Virus record (IMG/VR): IMGVR_UViG_3300049460_000121
Span: 62,001-126,000 of that record
Length of the DNA stretch: 64,000 nucleotides
DNA from: a virus
Strand: one strand, 5' to 3'
Position numbers and translations under genes: made by a program. Shown here piece after piece: positions 26,823 through 34,965 of the stretch. A model generated the notes under the pieces. It did not search any database. It saw only the letters and a list, made by a program, of their open reading frames with translations, and had not been told where the DNA came from. Each line of letters opens with the position of its first letter. Positions within the stretch are counted from its first letter, which is position 1.

Positions 26823-27422
26823 TTACTGAACCGCTGCTGCCACAGTCGCGGCTTCAGAGGATTTCAGCAGTTCTTCAGGACTGGCGCTGTCCAGCTTTTC
26901 GCGCAGAGCTTCGGTAGCCTGGAACATGTCGGTCATGGCTTCCATGTGCGCTTCGATGCCGGCGGCGGTAGTCACGTAGAAGACTAGACCTGGCTGCACT
27001 GCCTGAGACAGAACCAGCTTGGACAGCATTTCCAGAGGAGCAGCTTCCAGAGGCATTGCTTTCCAGACCGGACGGGTCATCTGCACGCCATTCACTTCGT
27101 GCGGTTCCAGGACCAGCTTGCCTTCGGCGTCTTTGGCTTCTTCTTCGAACTTGACGAAGAACTCACCTTCGTTGATGCCGACGGTTGCACGAGCCGAACC
27201 GCGGTAGTAGGTGCCGACTACTACTGGACGGAACTGAGCACGCTCGTCCTTGGCACGACGTTCCTGAACCAGGCCCAGCAGGAAGCCCAACAGGGATTCA
27301 GCCTGGATGGCCTTGTTTTCAGGGATGCTCAGCACTTCGGTCATGGTACCGGCTACGAAGGCACGCAGCTCTTCGGTAGTTTGTGGGAACGCGATCGGTG
27401 CAGGGGTTTGAACTTCAGACAT
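26823..27422 (-). CDS. Unknown acidic protein, 199 aa
   Basis: AAGGAAG precedes the ATG. It has alpha-helical ends, a beta-rich centre, and an Ala/Glu-rich C-terminus. No motif is recognised. Its codon use is strongly biased to C- and G-ending codons, as in the virion and shell candidates, hinting at abundant expression. The function is unknown. Confidence 0.7.
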   Translation of the reverse strand: MSEVQTPAPIAFPQTTEELRAFVAGTMTEVLSIPENKAIQAESLLGFLLGLVQERRAKDERAQFRPVVVGTYYRGSARATVGINEGEFFVKFEEEAKDAEGKLVLEPHEVNGVQMTRPVWKAMPLEAAPLEMLSKLVLSQAVQPGLVFYVTTAAGIEAHMEAMTDMFQATEALREKLDSASPEELLKSSEAATVAAAVQ

Positions 27423-27451
27423 GGTACTTCCTTAATAGGCGGGTTTTTTGA

Positions 27452-27877
27452 TTACGAGGCGTAAACGATGGCACCATTACTAACGTTTACAATGGACTTG
27501 AGGGCTGAATCTCGAGTCGTCAGCGCGTACCCAACACTGGTGCTGGTGGTGCCTGCTGCTGTACTGTCGGTCACCGTCGCCTCAACTTTCAGGTTGATTC
27601 CAGGATCGTCCCCATCGTTCTCGACGGATACGTTCACTGTGGCGCTGGAGAAGAATTTTGCCAGGAATTTCTGGAGTTCCGCTTGAACCTCACCCGGAAT
27701 GGTTAGGTCATCATCCCCGTAGAGTTGAATGATCTTGGCCAAAGAGGTGATGTTGCCACGGTACAGAGTGGTCTGGCTATGTTTTGCGAAGAAGAAACAG
27801 CACATCAGGTAGTCGATCTTGATATCGATATCAGCGATGACCCCTTCCTTGCCTAGTCCTAGGATGCTCGTGGACAC
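27452..27877 (-). CDS. Unknown protein, 141 aa, GTG start
   Basis: The best start is GTG at 27877 with GAGG nine bases upstream. The N-terminal 80 residues look helical with cysteines and phenylalanines in the middle (MCCFFF). The second half is beta-rich and Ser/Thr/Val-rich. It is the first gene after the terminator at 27917. No family recognised. Confidence 0.65.
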   Translation of the reverse strand: MSTSILGLGKEGVIADIDIKIDYLMCCFFFAKHSQTTLYRGNITSLAKIIQLYGDDDLTIPGEVQAELQKFLAKFFSSATVNVSVENDGDDPGINLKVEATVTDSTAAGTTSTSVGYALTTRDSALKSIVNVSNGAIVYAS

Positions 27878-27916
27878 AGGATGATACCTCGGCCATGGAA
27901 TACATCCTATTACGAC

Positions 27917-27960
27917 AAAAAAAGAAAGGGAGTAGGGGAGCCGAAGCTCCCCAGTCCTTT
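27917..27960 (-). terminator. Terminator of the beta-prime N-terminal operon
   Basis: GGGGAGC-CGAA-GCTCCCC with further outer pairing is followed on the minus strand by CTTTCTTTTTTTGT. The 27 bases at 27935-27961 are identical to 62999-63025. Confidence 0.85.
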
Positions 27961-28582
27961 ACAACGTCTTGCGGGTTGGACTGCCAGGATCCTGCTTGCC
28001 CCGGTCCAGAATCTCTGCGAGAGTCCGGTGGGTGTCGCGGGCGGCATCTTTCTCGTTCTGGTTGAACTTGGCGTCGCCGTGTTCATCCACAATTCCAAGG
28101 TAAGTAACGAAAGTATCTTCGCCCTCTTCACCTTCGGCATGCACACCGTTGTAGATCTCACGGTACATGTCGTGTTCCCGACCGATGCTGTCGCGCTCGT
28201 CGTCTTCGTACAGACCGTCGTACCCATCTGCCTGACCTTTATACCACAGGGCCCGGTAGCGTGGGAACGCCATGACGATTGCGCGGTTACGCGGTTTGGC
28301 ATTCTGGAAGTCGCCCAGGTCCACCAGGGGAAGAATGCGGTCTTCATCCCAGCGTTTACCGAAGCGATCCCGCATACCTTCCACACGATCGCGGATGGAG
28401 CTGAAGTCGAAGTTGTCCAACGCTTCTTTCGCGCGGCCCAGGTACCGTGAAGCAAAGTTCCCAGCCGTGCGCGCGACTTTGTCGATACGATCCCGGAAGA
28501 ACTCCAGGTCGTTACGCGACATCATCCCGTGTGTCGATGCGTGTATCACATCGGCGTCACCGTCGCTCACAATGTACGCCAT
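27959..28582 (-). CDS. Unknown charged protein, 207 aa
   Basis: GGAGGG precedes the ATG. The product is rich in Asp, Glu and Arg, with a 15-residue segment of aromatic and hydrophobic residues (IVMAFPRYRALWYKG) in the centre. The Asp/Arg-rich halves are compositionally close to the R/D-rich proteins nearby. It lies six bases downstream of the beta-prime N-terminal gene, in the position of phiKZ gp56. Unknown function. Confidence 0.7.
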   Translation of the reverse strand: MAYIVSDGDADVIHASTHGMMSRNDLEFFRDRIDKVARTAGNFASRYLGRAKEALDNFDFSSIRDRVEGMRDRFGKRWDEDRILPLVDLGDFQNAKPRNRAIVMAFPRYRALWYKGQADGYDGLYEDDERDSIGREHDMYREIYNGVHAEGEEGEDTFVTYLGIVDEHGDAKFNQNEKDAARDTHRTLAEILDRGKQDPGSPTRKTL

Positions 28583-28587
28583 GATAG

Positions 28588-30078
28588 TTAACCCTCCAAT
28601 TCAACAGAATAATCTTCACCTTCCTCAAGTCTAGCGTTAATGGTTGACAATACCGGAGCCGGGATCATCGCATGGTCGCTCACTTGGAAAGGTACGTCCA
28701 AGTCCATGATGCCAGTGCTAGGGGCCATCCGATCGAAAGCGCGGGCTGTGAAATTATCCAGCGCCAGTTGACCAGACATGTAGTCGCCGTCGAAGTCGGC
28801 GTTTGGTGCCTTGAGGCAGAGTACCGAGATACTGGTACTCAGTTGGTTCGGATCACGCTTGATGGTTCTGATGTAGAAGCGCTGAGTGGAGCCACGCTTC
28901 AGGGACGGGAATCGCGTGAATGTACACGGTATCCCTTTGCCGCCAGGCGTTTCCGCGATCAACTGATCGAAGATTCGCTCCAGCTTGTGGTGAGTTCGTA
29001 GAACGTTGTCGTAGATGAGGGTGAAGATCTCGTTGGGAGTATAACCTTCTCTACGTAATTTGTTCGCAATGTGAAGTTTTAACGTTAAGACCGCAGTGCC
29101 CCAAGGAATGTCGAGTTCTTCGTGGTTATGCGGCGTGTGTTTGGAAGTGATCACCGTCCGGAAAGTCCAGTGCGGATCCACCCCGTAGGCCAACTTGCGG
29201 AAGATCCCCTTCTTCGGGAAGATCTTGTTCTTTTCGTTCTCCTGATAGTACATCACCAGGTTAGCCAGAGATCGAGCCACGCGGGACTCTACCTGAGACA
29301 TGGAACGTTTGCGGGCACGTTCAGTGTTCGCAATGGACAGCAATGCGTTCAACGCAGGAGCCATTTTCGGATCCGCGTAGATTCTTTCCCCTACGGTCTC
29401 CAGAATGAACCCGATCTTACTCGGGAATGGCAGGTATTTGCAGAACACCACGTTACGGATCATGTCGATAAATCGAAGCATTTCCTTCCCTTCTTTGTCA
29501 GCAAAGAAAGTCCGTGTGCGGCATAAAGCAGTAATGATGGCGTCAAAGTTGTCATGGAACGAGGTCAGACCACGTTTGAAACCCATACGGGTAACGACAG
29601 CTTCAACGGGACAGTCCTCTTTCAAGGCCTGATAAGACGGGTCCAAGAACCAGTCCAGTGCAGAGAATCCATTCTTTAACAGCTTCTTGCGGAGCTGCGT
29701 ATAAACGGTTAGGTTTAGGAATCCAGGGATCCCATCCGGTACGCGTACCCACACCAGAGGTTCAATACTCTGTTCAGTTACGGGCAAGCATTCAAAACCA
29801 CAGTTCGGACACATGCGATGAACCAGGTGCCCACCTTTTGTCTCGCGGCAGGGGCAGGAGGGAACGTTAGAGAACACGTCACCATCGTAGCTACTGTACA
29901 CAAGACGGTTAAACCGGACTCGACCTTCTTCCGTCGACAGGTCAATGTCGTTTGCCAACACTGGCTCGGTACCCAAACGGCGAAACAGATCGTCGTAATC
30001 TACGATGATCGGATAGATGCCCTTACGTCCAATGTACCGGAATCGGGGCTCTGTAATATCGCCTGTAATGAGTTCCAT
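28588..30078 (-). CDS. Non-virion RNA polymerase beta-prime N-terminal subunit
   Basis: The catalytic NADFDGD is present, with the three metal-binding aspartates in DFDGD at residues 428-432. A zinc-ribbon-like site is formed by C75, C77, C90 and C93, as in the beta-prime zinc-binding domain. At 496 residues it ends shortly after the active site, and the rest of beta-prime is encoded at 13790-15757. GGAGAG precedes the ATG. Immediately upstream on the same strand lies the shell candidate, the gp54-gp55 order of phiKZ, which supports assignment to the non-virion enzyme. Confidence 0.9.
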   Translation of the reverse strand: MELITGDITEPRFRYIGRKGIYPIIVDYDDLFRRLGTEPVLANDIDLSTEEGRVRFNRLVYSSYDGDVFSNVPSCPCRETKGGHLVHRMCPNCGFECLPVTEQSIEPLVWVRVPDGIPGFLNLTVYTQLRKKLLKNGFSALDWFLDPSYQALKEDCPVEAVVTRMGFKRGLTSFHDNFDAIITALCRTRTFFADKEGKEMLRFIDMIRNVVFCKYLPFPSKIGFILETVGERIYADPKMAPALNALLSIANTERARKRSMSQVESRVARSLANLVMYYQENEKNKIFPKKGIFRKLAYGVDPHWTFRTVITSKHTPHNHEELDIPWGTAVLTLKLHIANKLRREGYTPNEIFTLIYDNVLRTHHKLERIFDQLIAETPGGKGIPCTFTRFPSLKRGSTQRFYIRTIKRDPNQLSTSISVLCLKAPNADFDGDYMSGQLALDNFTARAFDRMAPSTGIMDLDVPFQVSDHAMIPAPVLSTINARLEEGEDYSVELEG

Positions 30079-30110
30079 ACTTCTCTCCGGTGGGACATAA
30101 ATAAAAAATA

Positions 30111-30137
30111 GAGCAGGAGGGGTTTCCCCCTCCGCTC
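30111..30137. terminator. Hairpin after the shell candidate
   Basis: GAGC-A-GGAGGGG pairs with CCCCTCC-G-CTC. An A/T-rich tract at 30098-30110 gives a U-rich run on the minus strand. It lies between the shell candidate and the beta-prime gene, so it would make the shell message partly independent. Confidence 0.65.
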
Positions 30138-30163
30138 CAGGTTTACGCTACCACTAAAGGAAC

Positions 30164-32149
30164 TTAGTAGTAGTTGCCACCGCTGTACGGACGGCGACGG
30201 CGATCAGCGCTGTCGTCGGAACGATTGCGGCGAGTACGACCGATTTCGCTGGTTGCGTACTGGCTGTAGCCATCGTGACCGATCGAGCGACGAGTCGACA
30301 GACCATCGTTGGACGAAACGTGCGGAGACATCTTCGCACCATCCAGCGAGTCTTGCAGAGCGATCAGGTAGTCCAGGTCGAAGGCCAGTTGCTCGGCAGT
30401 GCCGGTAACGTGCAGACCAGGAACCACTTTACGCAGGATCGCGTAACGCTCAGCCAGGTTGAACTCGATCGAACGACGGGTGTCTTCGAAAGTAGCCTGG
30501 AAGTCCTGTACCAGGTCCAGGTTCTTCTCGCCAACACGAGTCAGCAACGCAGGGACGTTCCATTCACGGATGTCACGGCGGTTCTGGTTCTCGTCCAACC
30601 AGGTGCCCAGCAGGGTGCGGCTACCGGTAGTGTAGACCGGACGGTAGTCGTTACCCAGGTTACGCTTGGCCAACGCATCGCTGAAGCGATTGCCGGTCAG
30701 AACGTCTGCCGAAGCATGCAGCAGGTCGATCAAGTCGTCCAGCTCGGTGCCAGGCTCTGCGATCGCGATGCGCTCGTAGATGCTCAGTACCCAGGACTTC
30801 TCGCCCGAGGATGGAACGGTCATGCCGAACGCGACGTCAGGCTTGACGGTCAGGTCGAGGTAATCGGCCAGATCGTTGTCGCTGATGTTCGGACCGATGT
30901 CCTTGGCTACGCAGGCAGCTTCTTCGTCCGGGTTCATCAGGAACAGATGGCCCAGGGAAGTCAGAGGCTTGAGACCTTCGGCCAGAGTGGCGCGAGGACG
31001 CAGCATGGTTGCCCAGCGGTAGTCGTTGGACTGTTGCACTGCCTGAGCGATCAGGAGTTGTGCCAGTTCCAGCGAGTACGGGAAGTCGCCCGAGCCAACA
31101 GAGTTGATGTTCAACACTGCTTGCCAGAACGGGCTCTCGGTATCACGACCACGACGGCGACGGCCGCCGAAACGACGCTGTTCGCTTTCGCCCTTCTCGT
31201 CGTAGGAGACGAACATGTCCAGGCCGCAGCGGATGTCGCCCATTTTGGTACGGGAGAACAGGTTGTCTTCGCCGTTCGGCTCGGAGTAGTACAGGTTGGT
31301 GGTCACGTCGCTACGAACAGGCAGACCCGAAGTGTCGATGATCTGCTTGCCGGTGTAGTCGAACGCGATTTCCAGACGGGAGCCTTTACCCATCTTGTCC
31401 GGGCTAACGCGGAACTGCGAGGAACGAGTGCCCGACTTGGCGTCGATCATGTTCTCGCGGAAGCCGCAGATGGCCTCCATCGCGTTATCGTAGATGTGAG
31501 CAACGATCTGCTCCATCTCTTTCTCGGTACGGTGGGTGAAGGTGTCAGCCAGGATAACCTGATTGCCAACCACACGGGCAGTACCGCCAACGGCCGCTTG
31601 AGCCTGATCACGCACGATGTTGATGTACGTTTCGGTCAGGTGATCTTCTGGCAGAACCAGAGCGTCGAAGGTTTCGCCACGCTCAACCAGCGGACGGGTT
31701 TGCACGTCGCCGCTTTGCTCGATCAGCAGGATGTAGGTCAGGGCGTAACGCTCGGCACCGATGGTGGCCGGCAGAACAACCAACAGGCTGGATTGCGAAG
31801 AACGCGCCAGCGAGCCATCCATCGGGATGACCTTGAACAGGTTACGCTTGGTTTCAGCAGGAACGCCAGGCTTGTCGTAAGTCTTGGCGTTCTCGAAGGT
31901 ATTAACCAGCAGAGACAGAACCGCATCGCTCAGGCCGCCCATGGATGGACGAGCTTGGAGGCGGGACATGTCAGCGAAGGTCACCTGAGTTTCGCGGTTT
32001 TCATCGCGACGGCTGCCACGGCTGCCACGGTCGCTGTCGCGGGAATCACGCTCGTCACGGCTACGATCTTCACGCAGTTCGGAACGGGTGTCTTCGCGAC
32101 GCGGCTCTTTAGCATTGTCCGGGGCGTCGGTTACAAAAGTATCGCTCAT
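30164..32149 (-). CDS. Candidate phage nucleus shell protein (chimallin/ChmA, phiKZ gp54 position), 661 aa
   Basis: GGAGATGCAAC precedes the ATG. It lies directly upstream of the beta-prime N-terminal subunit, as phiKZ gp54 (nuclear shell) lies next to gp55, and it has the right size class. Codon use is highly biased, fitting an abundant protein. Residues about 17-52 form an R/D/S-rich segment, an R-rich loop lies near 325-340 (RRFGGRRRRGRD), and the last 35 residues are again Arg/Asp-rich. The central part is a folded alpha/beta body. No alignment to a known shell protein was possible, so the name is by synteny. A major virion or RNA-binding protein is the alternative. Confidence 0.5.
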   Translation of the reverse strand: MSDTFVTDAPDNAKEPRREDTRSELREDRSRDERDSRDSDRGSRGSRRDENRETQVTFADMSRLQARPSMGGLSDAVLSLLVNTFENAKTYDKPGVPAETKRNLFKVIPMDGSLARSSQSSLLVVLPATIGAERYALTYILLIEQSGDVQTRPLVERGETFDALVLPEDHLTETYINIVRDQAQAAVGGTARVVGNQVILADTFTHRTEKEMEQIVAHIYDNAMEAICGFRENMIDAKSGTRSSQFRVSPDKMGKGSRLEIAFDYTGKQIIDTSGLPVRSDVTTNLYYSEPNGEDNLFSRTKMGDIRCGLDMFVSYDEKGESEQRRFGGRRRRGRDTESPFWQAVLNINSVGSGDFPYSLELAQLLIAQAVQQSNDYRWATMLRPRATLAEGLKPLTSLGHLFLMNPDEEAACVAKDIGPNISDNDLADYLDLTVKPDVAFGMTVPSSGEKSWVLSIYERIAIAEPGTELDDLIDLLHASADVLTGNRFSDALAKRNLGNDYRPVYTTGSRTLLGTWLDENQNRRDIREWNVPALLTRVGEKNLDLVQDFQATFEDTRRSIEFNLAERYAILRKVVPGLHVTGTAEQLAFDLDYLIALQDSLDGAKMSPHVSSNDGLSTRRSIGHDGYSQYATSEIGRTRRNRSDDSADRRRRPYSGGNYY

Positions 32150-32334
32150 GTTGCATCTCCAGATGTGTATACACGTTTTATTAGCGAGTGGGACTATTCC
32201 CAGAATTCAGTACGATTCCTTCGTATCGCTATTGAAGGTTCCCAGTGGGATTTCTACCGTCGTAGACACTGGGCCTACTCATCCGTTGTACTAGCGGACT
32301 GCGGGTTAACAACAGTTGCGGTCTGTGTCACTAG

Positions 32335-32361
32335 AATAATGTAGGTCTGTGAATTTTTACA
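32335..32361 (+). promoter_or_regulatory. ATAATGTA and AATTTTTACA boxes
   Basis: In the 347-base divergent gap between the genes starting at 32149 (minus) and 32497 (plus), ATAATGTA (32336-32343) is followed by AATTTTTACA (32352-32361). Both motif types recur at other operon starts. The rest of the gap, 32150-32330, contains no reading frame I can support. Confidence 0.35.
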
Positions 32362-32439
32362 ACGAGATCCTTCATTCTAGGCAATACCACGATAGACGCA
32401 GCATTGGTGCTTGCCCGGTTGTTACACCAGGCTAGTTAT

Positions 32440-32468
32440 TTTACATACTATACACACGAGTATGTAAA
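32440..32468. promoter_or_regulatory. 9-bp perfect inverted repeat, operator candidate
   Basis: TTTACATAC at 32440-32448 and GTATGTAAA at 32460-32468 are perfect inverted copies separated by 11 bases, i.e. about two helical turns centre to centre. A further CTTTTACA follows at 32469-32476, 20 bases before the ATG at 32497. This fits a dimeric regulator site overlapping a promoter, though it could also be a weak stem-loop in the leader. Confidence 0.5.
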
Positions 32469-32496
32469 CTTTTACATCATTCAATGGATTACTGAA

Positions 32497-33573
32497 ATGC
32501 ACACGAGTTTTAACCGCACCAACGGATTCGATGACAGTCCGTTTCAGTACGCCCGAATGACCTATCTCCAAGGTCGGGTAGCTGAGAACCTCAAGAAGTA
32601 CACGGATCTCAGGCAGCAGGTATCTGGCCGCTTGAATTCCTCACACCTCCTCATGAAGCTCCTGTCCACCCTCACCACTGAATTCCGTGGGGACCTGCTG
32701 AGTTACATCGATCGCGTCACGTCTGATTGTGAACGAATCTGCGGGACCCTCGGGATTACTTCTGCTTATAGTCGTGGTCGTGTTCACAAGGAAGGGCACT
32801 TCTACGACAACTGCCCGGAGATCATTACCTTTGTCCGGTCAGAGAACTGGAACTGGATGGACCTCTGGCGAGATTGGCGAGCAGTATCAGCCATCGAAGT
32901 GTTGGAACACCCGGTGACAGAACTGACCATCTACGAACTGGGCGTCATGAATGAGGCCAGAACTTCGAAGCGTGGACTTGCGGTGGTAAATATCGACATC
33001 CCACTTCTGGCGTGTCAGTGGCGGATGTGGAAAGCCGCTAATCCATTCGACAACAATGAAACCTTCATCACCACCGTACTGCTACCAGGGATGATGAAGA
33101 GCCACCTCGATCAGGTGATGTTCAACAAGATGCTGGTCAAGTGCGGACTCCGTAAGGAATGCTCCGTCAAGACCAACCTCCTGTTCACTCAGACCCCTAC
33201 TGACACCCATGCCGACGAAATCATTGAGGATGCCTACAACAAGACTCTGTCGCGCCGTATGACGGCCAACCAGATACTTGCCAGCATTCCAACTCTTTAT
33301 AGTCGGGACGCGTTGGAAGCAGGTGCGTTCCCCAATGTAACGCCTACCCACCAAATCCTCTGGGCTATACTGACCCAGAAAGAGTCCCGTGCGGCTTTGG
33401 CCATCTATTGGGCAGATAAGGTGGGTGAGGAGAAGATGCTGCCTACGATGATCAAGTTGCGCCGTACGGTAATCCGTGCAGAGCAAGACAAGACGTTCAG
33501 CGCAGGGCAGACTTCTGACAACGCCGCTTGGTTAGAAGACCGGTTTGTCCGTTACGTCTCTTCGAAGCTGTAA
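32497..33573 (+). CDS. Unknown protein, 358 aa
   Basis: The frame is open from 32404, but that stretch is the AT-rich promoter region with the inverted repeat, so the ATG at 32497 is chosen despite a weak ribosome site. The product is helical, Arg/Trp-rich in parts, and without recognised motifs. It is a solitary plus-strand gene, and its 3' end overlaps the convergent gene at 33552 by 22 bases. Function unknown. Confidence 0.65.
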   Translation: MHTSFNRTNGFDDSPFQYARMTYLQGRVAENLKKYTDLRQQVSGRLNSSHLLMKLLSTLTTEFRGDLLSYIDRVTSDCERICGTLGITSAYSRGRVHKEGHFYDNCPEIITFVRSENWNWMDLWRDWRAVSAIEVLEHPVTELTIYELGVMNEARTSKRGLAVVNIDIPLLACQWRMWKAANPFDNNETFITTVLLPGMMKSHLDQVMFNKMLVKCGLRKECSVKTNLLFTQTPTDTHADEIIEDAYNKTLSRRMTANQILASIPTLYSRDALEAGAFPNVTPTHQILWAILTQKESRAALAIYWADKVGEEKMLPTMIKLRRTVIRAEQDKTFSAGQTSDNAAWLEDRFVRYVSSKL

Positions 33574-34178
33574 TAGCCTGGCCAGAGTGTCCCGAACGAT
33601 TCGCTGTAGTAGCGACCAAAACCGCCAATCTTCTTGGCGGGTTCCAGTAGCCTGGCAGGGACGCCCATGGCTTCGATGATGCCGGTACGGAGTTTAGCGT
33701 AGAAGTCCAGATCTGGAGCGTACATGGCCTTCAGGTCAGGAAGCACGAACGCGCAAGTACCCAGTGGGTCAGGATCAGTTGGGTCTAGTTCGAAGGCCGG
33801 GGTGTGGATATCTTCCAGTTTCCAGATCTTGCCGCCACAATTGATGGCACAGGACTTAACGCCTGGGTCAATACCGATGACGATACCCACGTCACCGGAG
33901 TCTACAGTACTCTCGGAGATGAAACCCAGTTCGTGTAGGCCGTGCTGGTGACGTACCGGCTTTCGGGTTGCTTTACGGGATACGGCGATACCAGGCTCCA
34001 TTACGACGTCCCAACCAGTCTCGCGATTGAAGCGCCTTGACTTATCGAGAGAACTGAACCCCAGGGAGGTCGGTTTACTTCTGGCGTAACTGACCGCTCT
34101 GAGGCCTTCGATCAGCAAGGCCATCATGTCTTTCGACTTCTCCGCCTCATCTTCGTTGTATCGGTACACTTCACTCAT
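33552..34178 (-). CDS. RuvC/RNase H-fold-like candidate, 208 aa
   Basis: Residues about 97-115 read IVIGIDPGVKSCAINCGG, which has the form of the first strand and acidic residue of RuvC-like resolvases (IGIDPG). The rest lacks the second and third acidic motifs in a recognisable arrangement, so enzymatic activity is unproven. Its ATG overlaps the upstream stop (GATGAGTGA), coupling it to the 264-residue protein and DNA polymerase. A Holliday-junction role would suit this context. The alternative is an unrelated fold with a chance motif. Confidence 0.45.
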   Translation of the reverse strand: MSEVYRYNEDEAEKSKDMMALLIEGLRAVSYARSKPTSLGFSSLDKSRRFNRETGWDVVMEPGIAVSRKATRKPVRHQHGLHELGFISESTVDSGDVGIVIGIDPGVKSCAINCGGKIWKLEDIHTPAFELDPTDPDPLGTCAFVLPDLKAMYAPDLDFYAKLRTGIIEAMGVPARLLEPAKKIGGFGRYYSESFGTLWPGYYSFEET

Positions 34179-34965
34179 CCGGATTCACCGTGTAGACATG
34201 TGTCAAATACGGGGAGGGGAAACTCTCCCCTTTATGCCGCACCTCTTTCATCGCTTCGTCCAGAGACTTGGTTACCCCAGTATTGGCGTCGGTGACCGTA
34301 GCCCCTACAGACTCCCAATTCACCGGGAGTAACTCCTCGATCGGGATACCGCACTGGTGCTCAGGGAATGAAGTCGCTCCCCGTCCACGGTACTGCGCCA
34401 ATGGCCGATCCTTCATCCGCACCCCATGCTTCGCGATATCCAGGAACGACGGGAATTCAGGTACGGGATGGTTGATGCCAAACGACAGCGGGTCCGGATT
34501 AGATTCCCAGGTACCAAGGAAATCCTTTACCGGGTTTTCCCTGGCTTCCTCGATCTTCTTTTTGATCCAATCGTTGTCGTAGAAGTAACAGTAGTATTTG
34601 GCGCCGCCGTACTCTCGCACTTCTCGACGGAAGTACTTACGCTGGTCCGGCTGGGGTTCAGACTGCGGCAACACCACCATTGGGATCCGCTCAGCGGCAC
34701 TACGCCTGGCAAAGGCACCCGGTGTACACTCGCACGGGATAACCTTCTTACGCAGACCCTCAACGACCTTGTAGTCCTTCACGACGCAGAAGGATTCGAG
34801 CTCACCCAACTCCCTGAGCTCAGCAGCACCACAACGACACTTGAAGAAATCGGAAGAAATCTTCTGATTCAGGCCAACCAGGTAGCGACCCGCTGGGGTC
34901 GCCTCCAGTTTGCTCAGTGCCAGCATGTAGTCCGTATAACTCTTATCGTCATCCATTCCACTCAT
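34171..34965 (-). CDS. Unknown cysteine-containing protein, 264 aa
   Basis: It starts with ATGA overlap on the DNA polymerase stop. Residues 44-46 (CRC) and a later CEC at about 79-81 with further cysteines may form a zinc site. A Tyr/Lys-rich central region and a C-terminal half with Pro/Asn follow. No family recognised. Tight coupling between DNA polymerase and the RuvC-like gene suggests a replication accessory protein. Confidence 0.65.
   Translation of the reverse strand: MSGMDDDKSYTDYMLALSKLEATPAGRYLVGLNQKISSDFFKCRCGAAELRELGELESFCVVKDYKVVEGLRKKVIPCECTPGAFARRSAAERIPMVVLPQSEPQPDQRKYFRREVREYGGAKYYCYFYDNDWIKKKIEEARENPVKDFLGTWESNPDPLSFGINHPVPEFPSFLDIAKHGVRMKDRPLAQYRGRGATSFPEHQCGIPIEELLPVNWESVGATVTDANTGVTKSLDEAMKEVRHKGESFPSPYLTHVYTVNPDE

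Noticed and set aside
30275-32344. A 689-residue plus-strand frame opposite the shell candidate
   Set aside because: It is a shadow frame with no ribosome site; the minus-strand frame has a good start and fits the operon.
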